A stretch of 64,000 bases of DNA from Sinorhizobium sojae CCBAU 05684 (GCF_002288525.1 NZ_CP023067.1:186001-250000), one strand, 5' to 3'. Positions 37,269 through 47,117 are shown, counted from the stretch's first letter. A program made the numbers and translations. Notes: generated by a model not told the origin, from the sequence alone.

Positions 37269-39368
37269 TCAGCGGGTAAAGGACTGGGCATTGCCCGCGT
37301 CGACATTGATGATGTTGCCGGTCGACTTGGCCGACATGTCGGAGGCGAGGAAGTAGATGGCTTCGGCGATATCCTCAGGGAAAACGCTGCGCTTCAGCAT
37401 CGAACGCTCGCGATAATGCGCCTCGAGCTCGTCGACATCCATGTTGTAGGCGGCCGCGCGCTGCTCCTTCCATTCGCCGGTCCAGATCTTTGAACCGCGC
37501 AGCACCGCATCCGGATTGACGACATTGACGCGGATCTGCGCCGACGCGCCCTCGAGCGCCAGGCAGCGGGCGAGGTGGATCTCCGCCGCCTTGGCCGCGC
37601 AATAGGCCGAAGCGCCGGGCGAGGCCGCCAAGCCGTTCTTGGAGGCGACGAAGACGACATTGCCGCCGGCCTTCTGGGCGCGGAAGATGCGGAAGGCTTC
37701 GCGCGAGACCAGGAAATAGCCGGTCGCGAGGATGTCCATATTCCTGTTCCAGAGCGAAAGCGTCGTGTCCTCGATCGCCGCCGAGGAGGCAAGGCCCGCA
37801 TTCGAAACGAGAATGTCGAGGCCGCCAAAGGCGAGGAGTGCGTCGCCGAAACCGGACTCGACCGCCGCTTCGCTGGTCACGTTCATGCTGACGGCGCGGA
37901 CGAAATCCTTGCCGTAACGGGCGGCAAGTTCGCCCTCGGCAGCCTCAAGCGCCCCTTGATCGATATCGGCAAGGATGATGCAGGCGCCTTCCCGCATCAG
38001 CCGGTCGGCAGTCGCCTTGCCGATACCGCCGGCGCCGCCGGTCACGAGCGCGATGCAGCCTGCAAGACTCTTCGGCTTCGGCATGCGCTGCAGCTTTGCT
38101 TCCTCCAGCAGCCAGTACTCGATGTCGAAGGCCTCCTGCTCAGGCAGGCCGACATAGGTCGAGACGCCCGAGGCGCCGCGCATGACATTGATGGCATTGA
38201 CATAGAATTCGCCGGAGATGCGCGCTGTCGCCTTGTCTTTGGCAAAGGTGATCATGCCGACGCCCGGAACGAGAAAGACGACCGCATTCGGATCGCGCAT
38301 CGCCGGGCTGTCGGCGCGCCTGCAGCGGTCGTAATAGGCTGCATAGCTGGCTCGATAGGCGGAAATCGCCTCCGGCAGGCCGGCAAGCGTCTTTTCGACA
38401 TCGGGTGCGTCGGGATCGAAATCGATCACCAGCGGCCGGATCTTTGTCCGAAGAAAGTGGTCGGGGCAACTCGTCCCGAGCGCTGCCAGGGGCTCCAGGT
38501 CCCTGGACGTCACGAAATCCAGAACCGCCTGGCTGTCGTCGAAGTGGCCGACCTTCTTCTCGTCGGCGCTGATCAGGCCCCGGATAACCGGCATCAGCCG
38601 CTTCGCGACGGCAGTGCGCTCGGATGTTTCAAGGACCGGCTTCACCGCTCCGCCGAAGGCCGGCGCCGTATTCTCGGCCTCGAACCAGGCGATCGCCCGG
38701 TTGATGATCTCGATGGTCGTCTCGTAGGCCTCTTTGGCCGAGTCGCCCCAGGTGAAAAGGCCGTGGCTCTCGAGCACGACGCCGCGCGCCGTCGGATTCT
38801 CGCGGCAGAATTTCTCGAGCCAGAGGCCGAGCTCATAGCCTGGCCGCTTCCAGGGCAGCCAGCCGATCTCGTCGCCGAAGATCTTTTGCGTCAAATCCTT
38901 GCTGTTCTTTGAGGCGGCAATGGCGATGATCGCATCCGGGTGCATGTGGTCGACATGCGACTTCGGCACGTAGGCGTGCAGCGGCGTGTCGATCGATGCG
39001 GCCCGCGGATTGAGGTTGAAGGTGCAATGCGGCAGGTAGCCGACCATTTCGTCTTCGAATTCGACGCCGCGATAGATGCCCTTGAGTGCTCTCAGCTTGT
39101 CCATGTAGAGGGTGGCGAAGCCGTCCATCCTGATCGTGCCGACATCACCGCCTGAGCCCTTCACCCAGAGGACTTCGACCGTTTCCCCCGTCAGCGGATC
39201 CCTCTCCGTCACCTTCGCGGAGGTGTTGCCGCCGCCATAATTGGTGATGCGCTTGTCCGATCCGAGGAGATTGGACCGGTAGAGCAGTCGCTCCGGCTCG
39301 CTCATTCCCGCCGCCTTGGCGTCGTCCCAGAGATTGGCCAGGCGTGCGCCTTGTTGCTTGTCGAGCAT
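37269..39368 (-). CDS. rhaD: Bifunctional rhamnulose-1-phosphate aldolase/alcohol dehydrogenase
   Basis: 699-aa two-domain enzyme. The N-terminal class II aldolase/adducin domain (about 1-430) has GNTSAKV, VKGSGGDVGTI and a His-rich metal region YVPKSHVDHMHPDA; it splits rhamnulose-1-P into DHAP and L-lactaldehyde. The C-terminal SDR domain (about 435-699) has TGGAGGIGKA and YCAAKAAE; it acts on lactaldehyde. ATG 39368 follows GGGAGGAC. It is divergent from rhaR with the operator-like decamer repeats about 80 bp upstream. The fused form is the usual rhizobial one. Confidence 0.95.
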   Translation of the reverse strand: MLDKQQGARLANLWDDAKAAGMSEPERLLYRSNLLGSDKRITNYGGGNTSAKVTERDPLTGETVEVLWVKGSGGDVGTIRMDGFATLYMDKLRALKGIYRGVEFEDEMVGYLPHCTFNLNPRAASIDTPLHAYVPKSHVDHMHPDAIIAIAASKNSKDLTQKIFGDEIGWLPWKRPGYELGLWLEKFCRENPTARGVVLESHGLFTWGDSAKEAYETTIEIINRAIAWFEAENTAPAFGGAVKPVLETSERTAVAKRLMPVIRGLISADEKKVGHFDDSQAVLDFVTSRDLEPLAALGTSCPDHFLRTKIRPLVIDFDPDAPDVEKTLAGLPEAISAYRASYAAYYDRCRRADSPAMRDPNAVVFLVPGVGMITFAKDKATARISGEFYVNAINVMRGASGVSTYVGLPEQEAFDIEYWLLEEAKLQRMPKPKSLAGCIALVTGGAGGIGKATADRLMREGACIILADIDQGALEAAEGELAARYGKDFVRAVSMNVTSEAAVESGFGDALLAFGGLDILVSNAGLASSAAIEDTTLSLWNRNMDILATGYFLVSREAFRIFRAQKAGGNVVFVASKNGLAASPGASAYCAAKAAEIHLARCLALEGASAQIRVNVVNPDAVLRGSKIWTGEWKEQRAAAYNMDVDELEAHYRERSMLKRSVFPEDIAEAIYFLASDMSAKSTGNIINVDAGNAQSFTR

Positions 39369-39450
39369 CTAGAAGTCCTCCCGGTCAGTTGCCGCGGGCC
39401 CTCGCCGCGGCGATTGATTGATATCAGATCACATGCGAGACGCGCGGTTG

Positions 39451-39480
39451 TCAATCATAAACGATCAAAAACAATCATAT
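39451..39480. promoter_or_regulatory. Three 10-bp repeats, likely DeoR-type operator
   Basis: TCAATCATAA, ACGATCAAAA and ACAATCATAT lie head to tail with exact 10-bp period between rhaD and rhaR. Further ATGATCGAT and GATTGACAAT pieces follow to 39520. DeoR-family repressors bind such short direct repeats, so this is the probable RhaR site controlling both transcripts. Confidence 0.55.
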
Positions 39481-39563
39481 TGCGGCGCACAATGAAAAAA
39501 TATGATCGATACTGATTGACAATGTTTGGGGTTGATGGAAGCATGCGGGCATCGGAGGAGCGG

Positions 39564-40376
39564 ATGCACGAGAAAGAAAGACATAGGATCATCCTGTCGG
39601 CAGTGCAGGAAAAGCCGGTCGTGACCGTGCCGGAATTGGTCGAGCTCACGGGCAGCTCGGAGGCAACGATCCGCCGCGACATCGCAGCGCTCCACGTGCA
39701 GAAACGGCTCCGCCGGGTGCGCGGCGGCGCCGAGGCGATCAATCCGCCGCAATTCGTCGGGCTTGCCGGACGGCCCTTCCGCGTCAATGAGGGCCTTCAC
39801 GCGCGGGAGAAGCAGGCGATTGCCCGCGAGGCGGTGGCGCTCTGCCAGGATGGCGAGCCGATCATCATCAATGGCGGCACGACGACCTTCCAGATGGTGC
39901 ATTTCCTGGCGAACCGCCGGATGCAGGTCTTCACTAATTCCTTTCCCATCGCAGAGCATCTGCTCAAGCATTCGAAGAACACGGTCATGCTGTCCGGCGG
40001 CACGATCTACCGCGAGCAGAACATCATCTTGAGCCCGTTCGAGAATGACGTGACCCGCAACTTCTATGCGCGACGCATGTTCATGGGCGCGCAGGGGCTC
40101 GGGCCGCTCGGCCTCATGGAGGCCGATCCGCTTCTGATCCAAGCCGAGCAGAAGCTGATCGATCAGGCCGACGAGTTGGTCGTGCTCGCGGATTCCTCGA
40201 AGTTTCACAAGCGTTCGAGCCTCATCCTTTGTGGTCTGAAGCGCATCGCGACTGTGATCACCGATATGGGCATCGAGGACCGGCATGCCGCGATGCTCGA
40301 AAGCGCCGGCGTTAACCTCGTCATCGCAAACACGAAGGCGGCGGGCGACGCGGAGATTGCTTCGTCATCCGCCTGA
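39564..40376 (+). CDS. rhaR: DeoR-family regulator of rhamnose utilisation
   Basis: 270-aa transcription factor with an N-terminal helix-turn-helix (VTVPELVELTGSSEATIRRD, about 18-37, the DeoR signature) and a C-terminal DeoRC sugar-phosphate-binding domain with INGGTTTFQM and the VLADSSKFHKRSS motif. ATG 39564 is spaced 5 nt from GGAGG; ATG 39543 would add seven residues. It is the first gene of rhaRSTPQUK and is divergent from rhaDI. In R. leguminosarum the equivalent protein represses the locus; the ligand is probably a rhamnose-phosphate intermediate. Confidence 0.9.
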   Translation: MHEKERHRIILSAVQEKPVVTVPELVELTGSSEATIRRDIAALHVQKRLRRVRGGAEAINPPQFVGLAGRPFRVNEGLHAREKQAIAREAVALCQDGEPIIINGGTTTFQMVHFLANRRMQVFTNSFPIAEHLLKHSKNTVMLSGGTIYREQNIILSPFENDVTRNFYARRMFMGAQGLGPLGLMEADPLLIQAEQKLIDQADELVVLADSSKFHKRSSLILCGLKRIATVITDMGIEDRHAAMLESAGVNLVIANTKAAGDAEIASSSA

Positions 40377-40459
40377 CGGCGGATGGGAGAGGGGAGTAGG
40401 AGGCGACTTTCGGGCGAAAGCCGGAAGAGGATCGCAAACATTGGTTGTCGGGCCGGAGG

Positions 40460-40480
40460 ATGCAGCCGCAGCGGCTGCAT
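40460..40480 (+). repeat. Perfect hairpin just before the rhaS ribosome-binding site
   Basis: ATGCAGCCGC, one A, GCGGCTGCAT: 10-bp arms, extended by GGGCC/GGGCCC flanks, ending 7 bp before GGGAGGAG. An additional 8-bp hairpin overlaps the rhaR stop (40366-40385). Confidence 0.6.
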
Positions 40481-40502
40481 GGGCCCAAGGGAGGAGAAAG
40501 TG

Positions 40503-41492
40503 ATGAAAGTCCTGAAATCATTGATGGTGACGGCAGCCGTCGCGGTCGCGCTCATGGCCAACACGGCCCATGCGGAGAACAAGAAGATCGCGCTCGTGGT
40601 CAAGGCGCTCGGCATCGGCTTCTTCGAGGCCGCCAACAAGGGTGCGCAGGAGGCCGCCAAGGAACTCGGCGACGTCGAAGTCATCTATACCGGCCCGACC
40701 TCCACGACGGCGGAGGGCCAGATCGAGGTGATCAACTCGCTGATCGCCCAGAAGGTGGATGCGATCGCGGTTTCGGCCAATGACACCGACGCGCTCGTGC
40801 CGGCGCTCAAGAAGGCGATGGATCGCGGCATTAAGGTCATCTCTTGGGATTCGGGTGTCGCCAAGGAAGGCCGCATGATGCATCTCAATCCGTCCTCGAA
40901 CGCCTTGATCGGCAACATGATCATCAAGCTCGCCGCCGATCATCTGCCGGAAGGGGGCGACGTTGCCGTGCTTTCCGCATCGGCGACGGCCACGAACCAG
41001 AACACCTGGATCGCGGAGATGAAGAAGGTTCAGGACAATTACAAGGGGATCAACGTCGTCACGACCGTCTATGGTGACGACCTTGCCGACAAGTCCTATC
41101 GCGAGACCCAGGGCCTGATCCAGTCCTATCCGAACCTGAAGGCGATCATCGCGCCGACCTCGGTCGGTATCGTTGCCGCCGCGCAAGCCGTGACCGACGC
41201 CGGCAAGATCGGTGAGATCAATGTCACGGGCCTCGGGCTTCCGTCCGAAATGGCCGGCCACGTGAAGTCCGGCGCGTCGAAGTCCTTCGCGATCTGGAAC
41301 CCGATCGATCTCGGCTACTCGGCCACGATGATCGCCTACAACCTCATCAATGGCGCCGAAGCCAAGCCCGGCGCGGAACTGAAGATGGGCCGCATGGGCA
41401 CCGTGAAGCTCGACGAGAACAATGAAGGCGCCATGGCCGATCCATTCGTCTATGATGCCTCGAACGTCGAGGAATTCGCGAAGATCTTCTAA
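40503..41492 (+). CDS. rhaS: Rhamnose ABC transporter substrate-binding protein
   Basis: Periplasmic binding protein of the ribose/rhamnose cluster (Peripla_BP_4), 329 aa. A cleavable signal peptide MKVLKSLMVTAAVAVALMA..AHA is followed by a mature part with KIALVVKALGIGFFEAANKG and VDAIAVSANDTDALVP. ATG 40503 has GGGAGGAG upstream. Hairpins bracket the gene on both sides, which usually raises and protects the message of binding-protein genes inside transporter operons. It delivers rhamnose to RhaTPQ. Confidence 0.95.
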   Translation: MKVLKSLMVTAAVAVALMANTAHAENKKIALVVKALGIGFFEAANKGAQEAAKELGDVEVIYTGPTSTTAEGQIEVINSLIAQKVDAIAVSANDTDALVPALKKAMDRGIKVISWDSGVAKEGRMMHLNPSSNALIGNMIIKLAADHLPEGGDVAVLSASATATNQNTWIAEMKKVQDNYKGINVVTTVYGDDLADKSYRETQGLIQSYPNLKAIIAPTSVGIVAAAQAVTDAGKIGEINVTGLGLPSEMAGHVKSGASKSFAIWNPIDLGYSATMIAYNLINGAEAKPGAELKMGRMGTVKLDENNEGAMADPFVYDASNVEEFAKIF

Positions 41493-41512
41493 TCAGGAGG
41501 GACGTATTTGCC

Positions 41513-41650
41513 CCTCATCCGGCCACCTTCTCCCCGTTCGCGGGGAGAAGGAAACAAGCGGCCGCCTCGCCCCTCATGAACGTTGGCGCGAACCGCAGTC
41601 TTTGAAGGAAGGGGTCCCCTCTCCCCGCTTGGGAGAGGGCTAGGGTGACG
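41513..41650. repeat. REP-like paired-hairpin element between rhaS and rhaT
   Basis: CCTTCTCCCCG-TTCG-CGGGGAGAAGG (41526-41551) and CCCTCTCCC-CGCTT-GGGAGAGGG (41617-41639), framed by CCCCTCATCC and GGCTAGGGTGACGG. This CCCTCATCC/CTCCCCG pattern is a common dispersed rhizobial repeat. The rest of the 223-bp gap is plain. Confidence 0.75.
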
Positions 41651-41715
41651 GGTAGCCGGATGATCGAAAGGCGGCCTGCGGACTGACCATCGCCTAAAAC
41701 GGAACGACTGGATTA

Positions 41716-43266
41716 GTGGAATCTCTCTTGCTGCAGGATACGACCACATCGCGGATAAAGCCCGCCATCGCGCTTGAGGGCATCTCGAAGTCCTTCCCCG
41801 GCGTGCGCGCTCTCTCGGATGTTTCGCTGGCGCTTTATCCCGGTTCGGTGACGGCGCTGGTCGGCGAGAACGGCGCCGGCAAGTCGACTCTCGTCAAGAT
41901 CCTGACGGGTATCTACCAGCCCGATGCCGGCGTGATCCGCATCGCAGAAACGGAAACGACCTTTCCGACAGCCCTTGCGGCGGCCCGCGCCGGCGTAACC
42001 GCCATTCATCAGGAAACGGTGCTCTTCGACGAGCTCTCGGTGGCCGAAAACATCTTTCTCGGGCACGCCCCGCGCAACCGCTTCGGTCTCATTGACTGGA
42101 CGAAACTCAACGCCGACGCTGCCGCGCTGCTGCAGCGGGCTGGCGCGGATCTCGATCCCACGATCCGCCTGCGCGATCTCGGCATCGCCAGGAAGCATCT
42201 GGTGGCGATCGCCCGCGCACTTTCCGTCGACGCCCGCGTCGTCATCATGGACGAGCCGACCGCGGCGCTGTCGCACAAGGAAATTCATGAACTCTACGCC
42301 CTGATCGAGCGGCTGAAGGCCGACGGCAAGGCGATCCTCTTCATCAGCCACAAGTTCGACGAGATTTTCCGGATCGCCGATCGCTATACCGTCTTCCGCG
42401 ACGGCGCCATGGTCGGCGAGGGATTGATCGCCGATGTCAGTCAGGATGATCTCGTCCGCATGATGGTCGGTCGCGCCGTCGACTCCGTCTATCCGAAAAA
42501 GGCGGTCGAGATCGGAGAGCCGGTGCTGACCGTTTCCGGCTATCGCCATCCGACCGAGTTCGATGACATCAATTTCGAGCTGCGGCGCGGCGAAATCCTC
42601 GGCTTCTACGGGCTCATCGGCGCCGGCCGCTCGGAATTCATGCAATCGCTCATCGGCGTCACCCGGCCGTCCGCCGGCGCGATCAGGCTCGACGGCGAGG
42701 TGCTGGTCATCCGCAGCCCGGCAGAGGCGATCCGGGCCGGCATCGTCTATGTTCCGGAGGAGCGTGGCCGGCAAGGTGCGATCATCGGCATGCCGATCTT
42801 CCAGAACGTCACGCTGCCGTCGCTGTCCCATACGTCCCGCTCGGGGTTCCTGAGGCTTGCCAACGAGTTCGCGCTGGCGCGCGAATATACGTCCCGGCTC
42901 GACCTGCGGGCGGCCTCCCTTGACCAGGACGTCGGCACGCTCTCGGGCGGCAACCAGCAGAAGGTGGTGATCGCCAAATGGCTGGCGACGAGGCCGAAGG
43001 TCATCATTCTCGACGAGCCGACCAAGGGCATCGACATCGGCTCGAAGGCCGCGGTTCACGCCTTCATGAGCGAGCTCGCGGCGCAAGGCCTGAGCGTCAT
43101 TATGGTCTCCTCCGAAATTCCCGAAATCATGGGCATGTCCGATCGGGTCATCGTCATGCGGGAAGGGCGGATTGTCGGCCGGTTCGAGCGCCCGGTACTC
43201 ACGGCGGAAACACTGGTGCGCGCCGCGGCCGGCATCGAAGCGCCGAGCGAAGGGAGGGCCGCATGA
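41716..43266 (+). CDS. rhaT: Rhamnose ABC transporter ATP-binding protein
   Basis: 516-aa double-ATPase of the RbsA/sugar type, energising rhamnose import. Domain 1 has Walker A GENGAGKST (about 50-58) and Walker B VVIMDEPTAAL, with a degenerate signature (LGIARKHL). Domain 2 has the usual altered Walker A GLIGAGRSE, signature LSGGNQQK and Walker B VIILDEPTKGID. The start is GTG 41716 with only a weak ribosome-binding site. It lies downstream of the REP-like element and overlaps rhaP by 4 bp (ATGA). Confidence 0.94.
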   Translation: MESLLLQDTTTSRIKPAIALEGISKSFPGVRALSDVSLALYPGSVTALVGENGAGKSTLVKILTGIYQPDAGVIRIAETETTFPTALAAARAGVTAIHQETVLFDELSVAENIFLGHAPRNRFGLIDWTKLNADAAALLQRAGADLDPTIRLRDLGIARKHLVAIARALSVDARVVIMDEPTAALSHKEIHELYALIERLKADGKAILFISHKFDEIFRIADRYTVFRDGAMVGEGLIADVSQDDLVRMMVGRAVDSVYPKKAVEIGEPVLTVSGYRHPTEFDDINFELRRGEILGFYGLIGAGRSEFMQSLIGVTRPSAGAIRLDGEVLVIRSPAEAIRAGIVYVPEERGRQGAIIGMPIFQNVTLPSLSHTSRSGFLRLANEFALAREYTSRLDLRAASLDQDVGTLSGGNQQKVVIAKWLATRPKVIILDEPTKGIDIGSKAAVHAFMSELAAQGLSVIMVSSEIPEIMGMSDRVIVMREGRIVGRFERPVLTAETLVRAAAGIEAPSEGRAA

Positions 43267-44237
43267 GGCTGCTGAAAAACCGTGAGGCCCTCCTTGTCGT
43301 GGCGACAGGTGTGCTGCTCGCCCTGGTCGCGATGCGTTTTCCCGCTTTCGTCGCCCCGGCAAATCTCGCGCGCGTCTATAACGACACGTCGATCCTGATC
43401 ATTCTCGCCCTCGGGCAGATGGCTGTCATCCTCACCCGCTGCATCGATCTGTCGATGGCAGCGAATCTGGCGCTTTGCGGGATGGCTGCCGCGATGGTCA
43501 ACACCGCCTTTCCCGGACTGCCGATCCCGCTCGTCATCCTCGCCGCCATGACGCTTGGTGCGTCTCTCGGCATGGTCAACGGAACGTTGGTCTGGAAACT
43601 CGATATACCGCCGATCGTCGTCACATTGGGAACGCTGACAATCTATCGCGGCCTCATCTTCGTGCTGACGGATGGCAAGTGGATCAACGCGCATGAAATG
43701 AGCGACGCCTTCAAGGCCTTGCCTCGCCTGGAACTCGCCGGGGCGCCCGTGCTGTCCTGGCTGTCGCTCGCGATAATCGCGCTGATGTTCGTGGTCATGA
43801 GCCGGACGCCGCTTGGCCGCGCCTTCTACGCGGTCGGCGGCAATCCGCACGCCGCCATTTACACCGGTATCGATGTCGGCCGCACGCGCTTCTTCGCCTA
43901 TTGCCTCTCGGGGGCGCTGGCGGGGCTTTCCGGCTATCTCTGGGTGTCGCGTTACGCGGTTGCCTATGTCGATATCGCCGCCGGCTTCGAACTCGATATC
44001 ATCGCGGCCTGCGTCATCGGCGGCATTTCGATCGCCGGCGGTATTGGTTCTGTCACCGGCGCCGTGCTCGGAGCCCTCTTCCTCGGCGTGATCAAGAACG
44101 CACTGCCTGTCATCAACATCTCGCCCTTCGCACAAATGGCGATCTCCGGAACGGTCATCATCATTGCCGTCGCAGTCAACGCCCGCGCCGAGCGTCGCAA
44201 GGGCAGGGTCATTCTCAGAAAAGCGGAGGCGGTCTGA
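43263..44237 (+). CDS. rhaP: Rhamnose ABC transporter permease
   Basis: 324-aa inner-membrane permease of the BPD_transp_2 (RbsC-like) family with about nine hydrophobic helices. Recognised by MAVILTRCIDLSMAANLAL, the loop PPIVVTLGTLTIYRG and the GGISIAGGIGSVTGAVLGA motif typical of RbsC-type permeases. The ATG overlaps the rhaT stop; the stop overlaps the rhaQ start (TGATG). It pairs with RhaQ to form the channel. Confidence 0.94.
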   Translation: MRLLKNREALLVVATGVLLALVAMRFPAFVAPANLARVYNDTSILIILALGQMAVILTRCIDLSMAANLALCGMAAAMVNTAFPGLPIPLVILAAMTLGASLGMVNGTLVWKLDIPPIVVTLGTLTIYRGLIFVLTDGKWINAHEMSDAFKALPRLELAGAPVLSWLSLAIIALMFVVMSRTPLGRAFYAVGGNPHAAIYTGIDVGRTRFFAYCLSGALAGLSGYLWVSRYAVAYVDIAAGFELDIIAACVIGGISIAGGIGSVTGAVLGALFLGVIKNALPVINISPFAQMAISGTVIIIAVAVNARAERRKGRVILRKAEAV

Positions 44238-45241
44238 TGGCGGACGCGCAACTCTCTCCCCGCAACATCCCAGATCGTCTGCAGGGTCGGGGTGCGCGCC
44301 TTATGAAGAGCTGGGAGGCCCTGCTCCTGGTGGTGGCAACCGCGATTTTCCTCGGCAATTCTCTGGCCTCGCCCTACTTTCTCGACCCGTGGAACCTCTC
44401 GGACGCGACCTTCAATTTCACGGAAAAGGCGATGATCGCCTTCGCTATGGCTCTGGTGATCATCTCCGGCGAGATCGATCTTTCGGTAGCCTCAATCATC
44501 GCGCTCGCCTCGACGGCTATGGGCTATGCCGTGCAACTCGGTTTCGATACGCCGGCGCTCGTGGCGATCGGGCTTGGCGTCGGCCTTCTCTGCGGCGCGG
44601 CCAACGGACTCCTGATCACCGGCCTCGGCCTACCCTCCATCGTCGTGACCATCGGCACGATGAGCCTGTTTCGCGGGCTAGCTTTCATCGTGCTCGGCGA
44701 CCAGGCCTTCACCGGCTATCCGGCAAGCTTCTCCTGGTTCGGCCAGGGCTATGTCTGGTGGGTCTTCTCATTCGAATTCACGCTTTTCGTGCTGCTGGCC
44801 GTGATCTACGGCGTGCTTCTGCACAAGACGAATTTCGGCCGCACCGTCTATGCCATCGGCAACAACCAGACCGCAGCACTCTTTTCGGGCGTCCGTGTTG
44901 GCCGCGTCAAATTCATGCTCTTCCTTATGACCGGGCTAATGGCGGGGCTTGCCTCGATCTGCCTCACCTCCCGGCTGGGTTCGACACGCCCCTCCATCGC
45001 GCTTGGCTGGGAGCTTGAAATCGTGACCATGGTCGTACTCGGCGGCGTCAGCATTCTCGGCGGATCCGGCACGATACCGGGTGTCGTGCTGGCGGCGCTG
45101 ATCATGGGCATGGTCACCTTCGGCTTCGGCCTTTTGAACGTGCCCGGCATCGTCATGTCGATCTTCATCGGGCTGCTGCTGATCTCGGTCATCGCCCTGC
45201 CGATCCTCTGGCAACGCGCTCGCCGTCGTTTCGCGCAATGA
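44237..45241 (+). CDS. rhaQ: Rhamnose ABC transporter permease
   Basis: 334-aa second permease, same family as RhaP. Motifs: [38 protein letters not shown] and [20 protein letters not shown]. About 25 extra polar residues precede the first helix. The start codon shares one base with the rhaP stop, giving tight coupling. The two permeases with RhaT and RhaS complete the importer. rhaU begins 7 bp later. Confidence 0.94.
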   Translation: MADAQLSPRNIPDRLQGRGARLMKSWEALLLVVATAIFLGNSLASPYFLDPWNLSDATFNFTEKAMIAFAMALVIISGEIDLSVASIIALASTAMGYAVQLGFDTPALVAIGLGVGLLCGAANGLLITGLGLPSIVVTIGTMSLFRGLAFIVLGDQAFTGYPASFSWFGQGYVWWVFSFEFTLFVLLAVIYGVLLHKTNFGRTVYAIGNNQTAALFSGVRVGRVKFMLFLMTGLMAGLASICLTSRLGSTRPSIALGWELEIVTMVVLGGVSILGGSGTIPGVVLAALIMGMVTFGFGLLNVPGIVMSIFIGLLLISVIALPILWQRARRRFAQ

Positions 45242-45248
45242 GGTGAAC

Positions 45249-45563
45249 ATGGAAAAATACGCCTTCCGCATGCGGCTCAATCCGGGAATGGCCGAGGAGT
45301 ACAAGGCCCGTCATGATGCAATCTGGCCCGAACTGGTCGGGCTGCTGAAGGAGGCCGGGATCTCGGACTATTCGATCCACCTCGACGAGGAGACCAACCT
45401 GCTCTTCGGAGTGCTCTGGCGAGACGAAGACCATAGGATGGCCGACCTGCCCTCTCACCCGGTGATGCAGAAATGGTGGGCATACATGGCCGACATCATG
45501 GAAACCGGCGCGGACAACGAGCCGGTCGCCATGCCGCTCAGGACCGTCTTTCATCTGCCATGA
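45249..45563 (+). CDS. rhaU: L-rhamnose mutarotase
   Basis: 104-aa cytoplasmic enzyme of the RhaM/YiiL family interconverting the rhamnose anomers, giving the form used by downstream enzymes. Conserved features are [20 protein letters not shown] with the catalytic His, [14 protein letters not shown], and the [14 protein letters not shown] helix. ATG 45249 follows GAGGTGA. Its stop overlaps the rhaK start (ATGA). Confidence 0.95.
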   Translation: MEKYAFRMRLNPGMAEEYKARHDAIWPELVGLLKEAGISDYSIHLDEETNLLFGVLWRDEDHRMADLPSHPVMQKWWAYMADIMETGADNEPVAMPLRTVFHLP

Positions 45564-46969
45564 AGACCGTTGCCGTCATCGATATCGGCAAGACGAACGC
45601 CAAGGTGGCGCTCGTCGATCTTGAGCGTTTCGAGGAAATCGCCGTCCGCAAGATCCCCAATCTCGTAGTCGCCGAGGGGCTTTACCCGCATTTCGACATC
45701 GAACGGCTCTGGCGCTTCATTCTCGCGAGCCTCGCCGCCCTTCATCGCGAACACCCGGTGGAGGCGATATCCGTTACGACGCATGGTGCGACCGCGGTTC
45801 TGCTCGACAAGGCGGGCGGCCTCGCTATTCCGGTCTTGGATTATGAGTTTGCCGGGCCGGACACGCTCGCCGTGGAATATGATGAGGCACGCCCGTCCTT
45901 TTTGGAAACCGGCTCGCCCCGTCTGCCGATGGGTCTCAACATCGGCGCGCAGCTTTTCTGGCAGCAGCGCACCTTTCCCGAACGCTTCGCCAATGTCGCG
46001 TCGATCCTCACCTATGCCCAATATTGGTCCTACCGTCTCACCGGAATCAAAACCACCGAACTGACCTCGCTCGGCTGCCATACCGATCTCTGGAACCCCG
46101 AAGCGGCCGCCTTTTCCAAACTGGTCGAGGAGCAGGGGTGGTTTCCGCTCTTCGCGCCGGTACTCAAGGCGGGTGAGGTGATCGGCGGCCTGCTGAAGCC
46201 GCTAGCCCACGAGACTGGCCTGCAGCAGGGACTGCCCGTTTATTGCGGCATTCACGACTCGAACGCCTCCTTGCTGCCTCACCTGCTGACGCGCGAAGCG
46301 CCGTTCTCCGTCGTATCGACCGGAACCTGGGTGATCATGCTGGGCGTCGGCGGCGAGGCGGCCGAACTCGACGAGAAGCGCGACACGCTGATCAATGTTG
46401 ACGCGCTCGGCGACCCGGTGCCCTCCGCGCGCTTCATGGGCGGCCGCGCCTTCTCGATGCTTCTCGGCGAGAATCCGCCGCCGGCGTCGCCCGAAGCCGA
46501 AGCGCGCGTGCTTGCGGCCGGCCACATGCTGTTGCCCTCAGTGCCGGGCGGCTCCGGGCCATTTCCCTCGGCAAGTCCTCGCTGGACGGTCGAGGAGAAG
46601 TCGCTCGATCCTGCCGAACGGCTAGCCATCGTCTCCTTCCACCTGGCCCTGATGACGGCGACCTGCCTCGATCTCATCGGCGCAAAGGGAGAGATTGTCG
46701 TCGAGGGCCCCTTCGCGGCCAATGCCGCCTATCTGCGCATGCTTTCGGCTGCGACCGGACGCCCGGTCTCTGCAAACAGGCTGAGCACGACGGGAACCAG
46801 CCTCGGTGCGGCCAGCCTCGTGGCGGGCGCCCGCGTCAGGACCGGCGCGGAGGCTTTCGACGAAGCAATTCCGCCGGCCTATGGAGAGTATGCGAGTCGG
46901 TGGACGCGAGCGACGGCAAAGCATGTCGAAGCCGGCACGCGCATGAAATCACCGCCGCTCGAGCGGTGA
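45560..46969 (+). CDS. rhaK: Rhamnulose kinase-type FGGY carbohydrate kinase
   Basis: 469-aa sugar kinase with two FGGY domains: phosphate-1 motif [16 protein letters not shown] at the N-terminus, the middle [11 protein letters not shown] block, and [13 protein letters not shown] (phosphate-2 region). In R. leguminosarum RhaK is needed both for phosphorylation and for rhamnose transport, which would make it a link between kinase and transporter here too. It is coupled to rhaU by a 4-bp overlap and closes the operon; a CACCGC/GCGGTG hairpin overlaps the end. Confidence 0.92.
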   Translation: MKTVAVIDIGKTNAKVALVDLERFEEIAVRKIPNLVVAEGLYPHFDIERLWRFILASLAALHREHPVEAISVTTHGATAVLLDKAGGLAIPVLDYEFAGPDTLAVEYDEARPSFLETGSPRLPMGLNIGAQLFWQQRTFPERFANVASILTYAQYWSYRLTGIKTTELTSLGCHTDLWNPEAAAFSKLVEEQGWFPLFAPVLKAGEVIGGLLKPLAHETGLQQGLPVYCGIHDSNASLLPHLLTREAPFSVVSTGTWVIMLGVGGEAAELDEKRDTLINVDALGDPVPSARFMGGRAFSMLLGENPPPASPEAEARVLAAGHMLLPSVPGGSGPFPSASPRWTVEEKSLDPAERLAIVSFHLALMTATCLDLIGAKGEIVVEGPFAANAAYLRMLSAATGRPVSANRLSTTGTSLGAASLVAGARVRTGAEAFDEAIPPAYGEYASRWTRATAKHVEAGTRMKSPPLER

Positions 46970-47006
46970 GGTGGGTTTCTTGGGCAACGAGACGAGGAGC
47001 GTGAGG

Positions 47007-47117
47007 TCAGAAGATATTTCTGCTTGCCGCCCGATCATGCTCGAGAACGACGACGATCGATATCGCGGTCATTGCCAGGATTGCGGTGATGGCGGCGCTA
47101 ATTCCAAGAACAATCAT
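47007..47117 (-). CDS. Very small membrane protein, 36 aa
   Basis: MIVLGISAAITAILAMTAIS, then IVVVLEHDRAASRNIF: one long hydrophobic helix and a charged C-terminus. A GGGAA box lies about 8 nt before ATG 47117. No homologue is recognised. It is convergent with rhaK and divergent from icpA. Confidence 0.45.
   Translation of the reverse strand: MIVLGISAAITAILAMTAISIVVVLEHDRAASRNIF

Noticed and set aside
41713..43362. 549-codon open frame antisense to rhaT
   Set aside because: Shadow of a clear ABC ATPase; composition is Arg/Asp/His-rich and no motif is recognisable.
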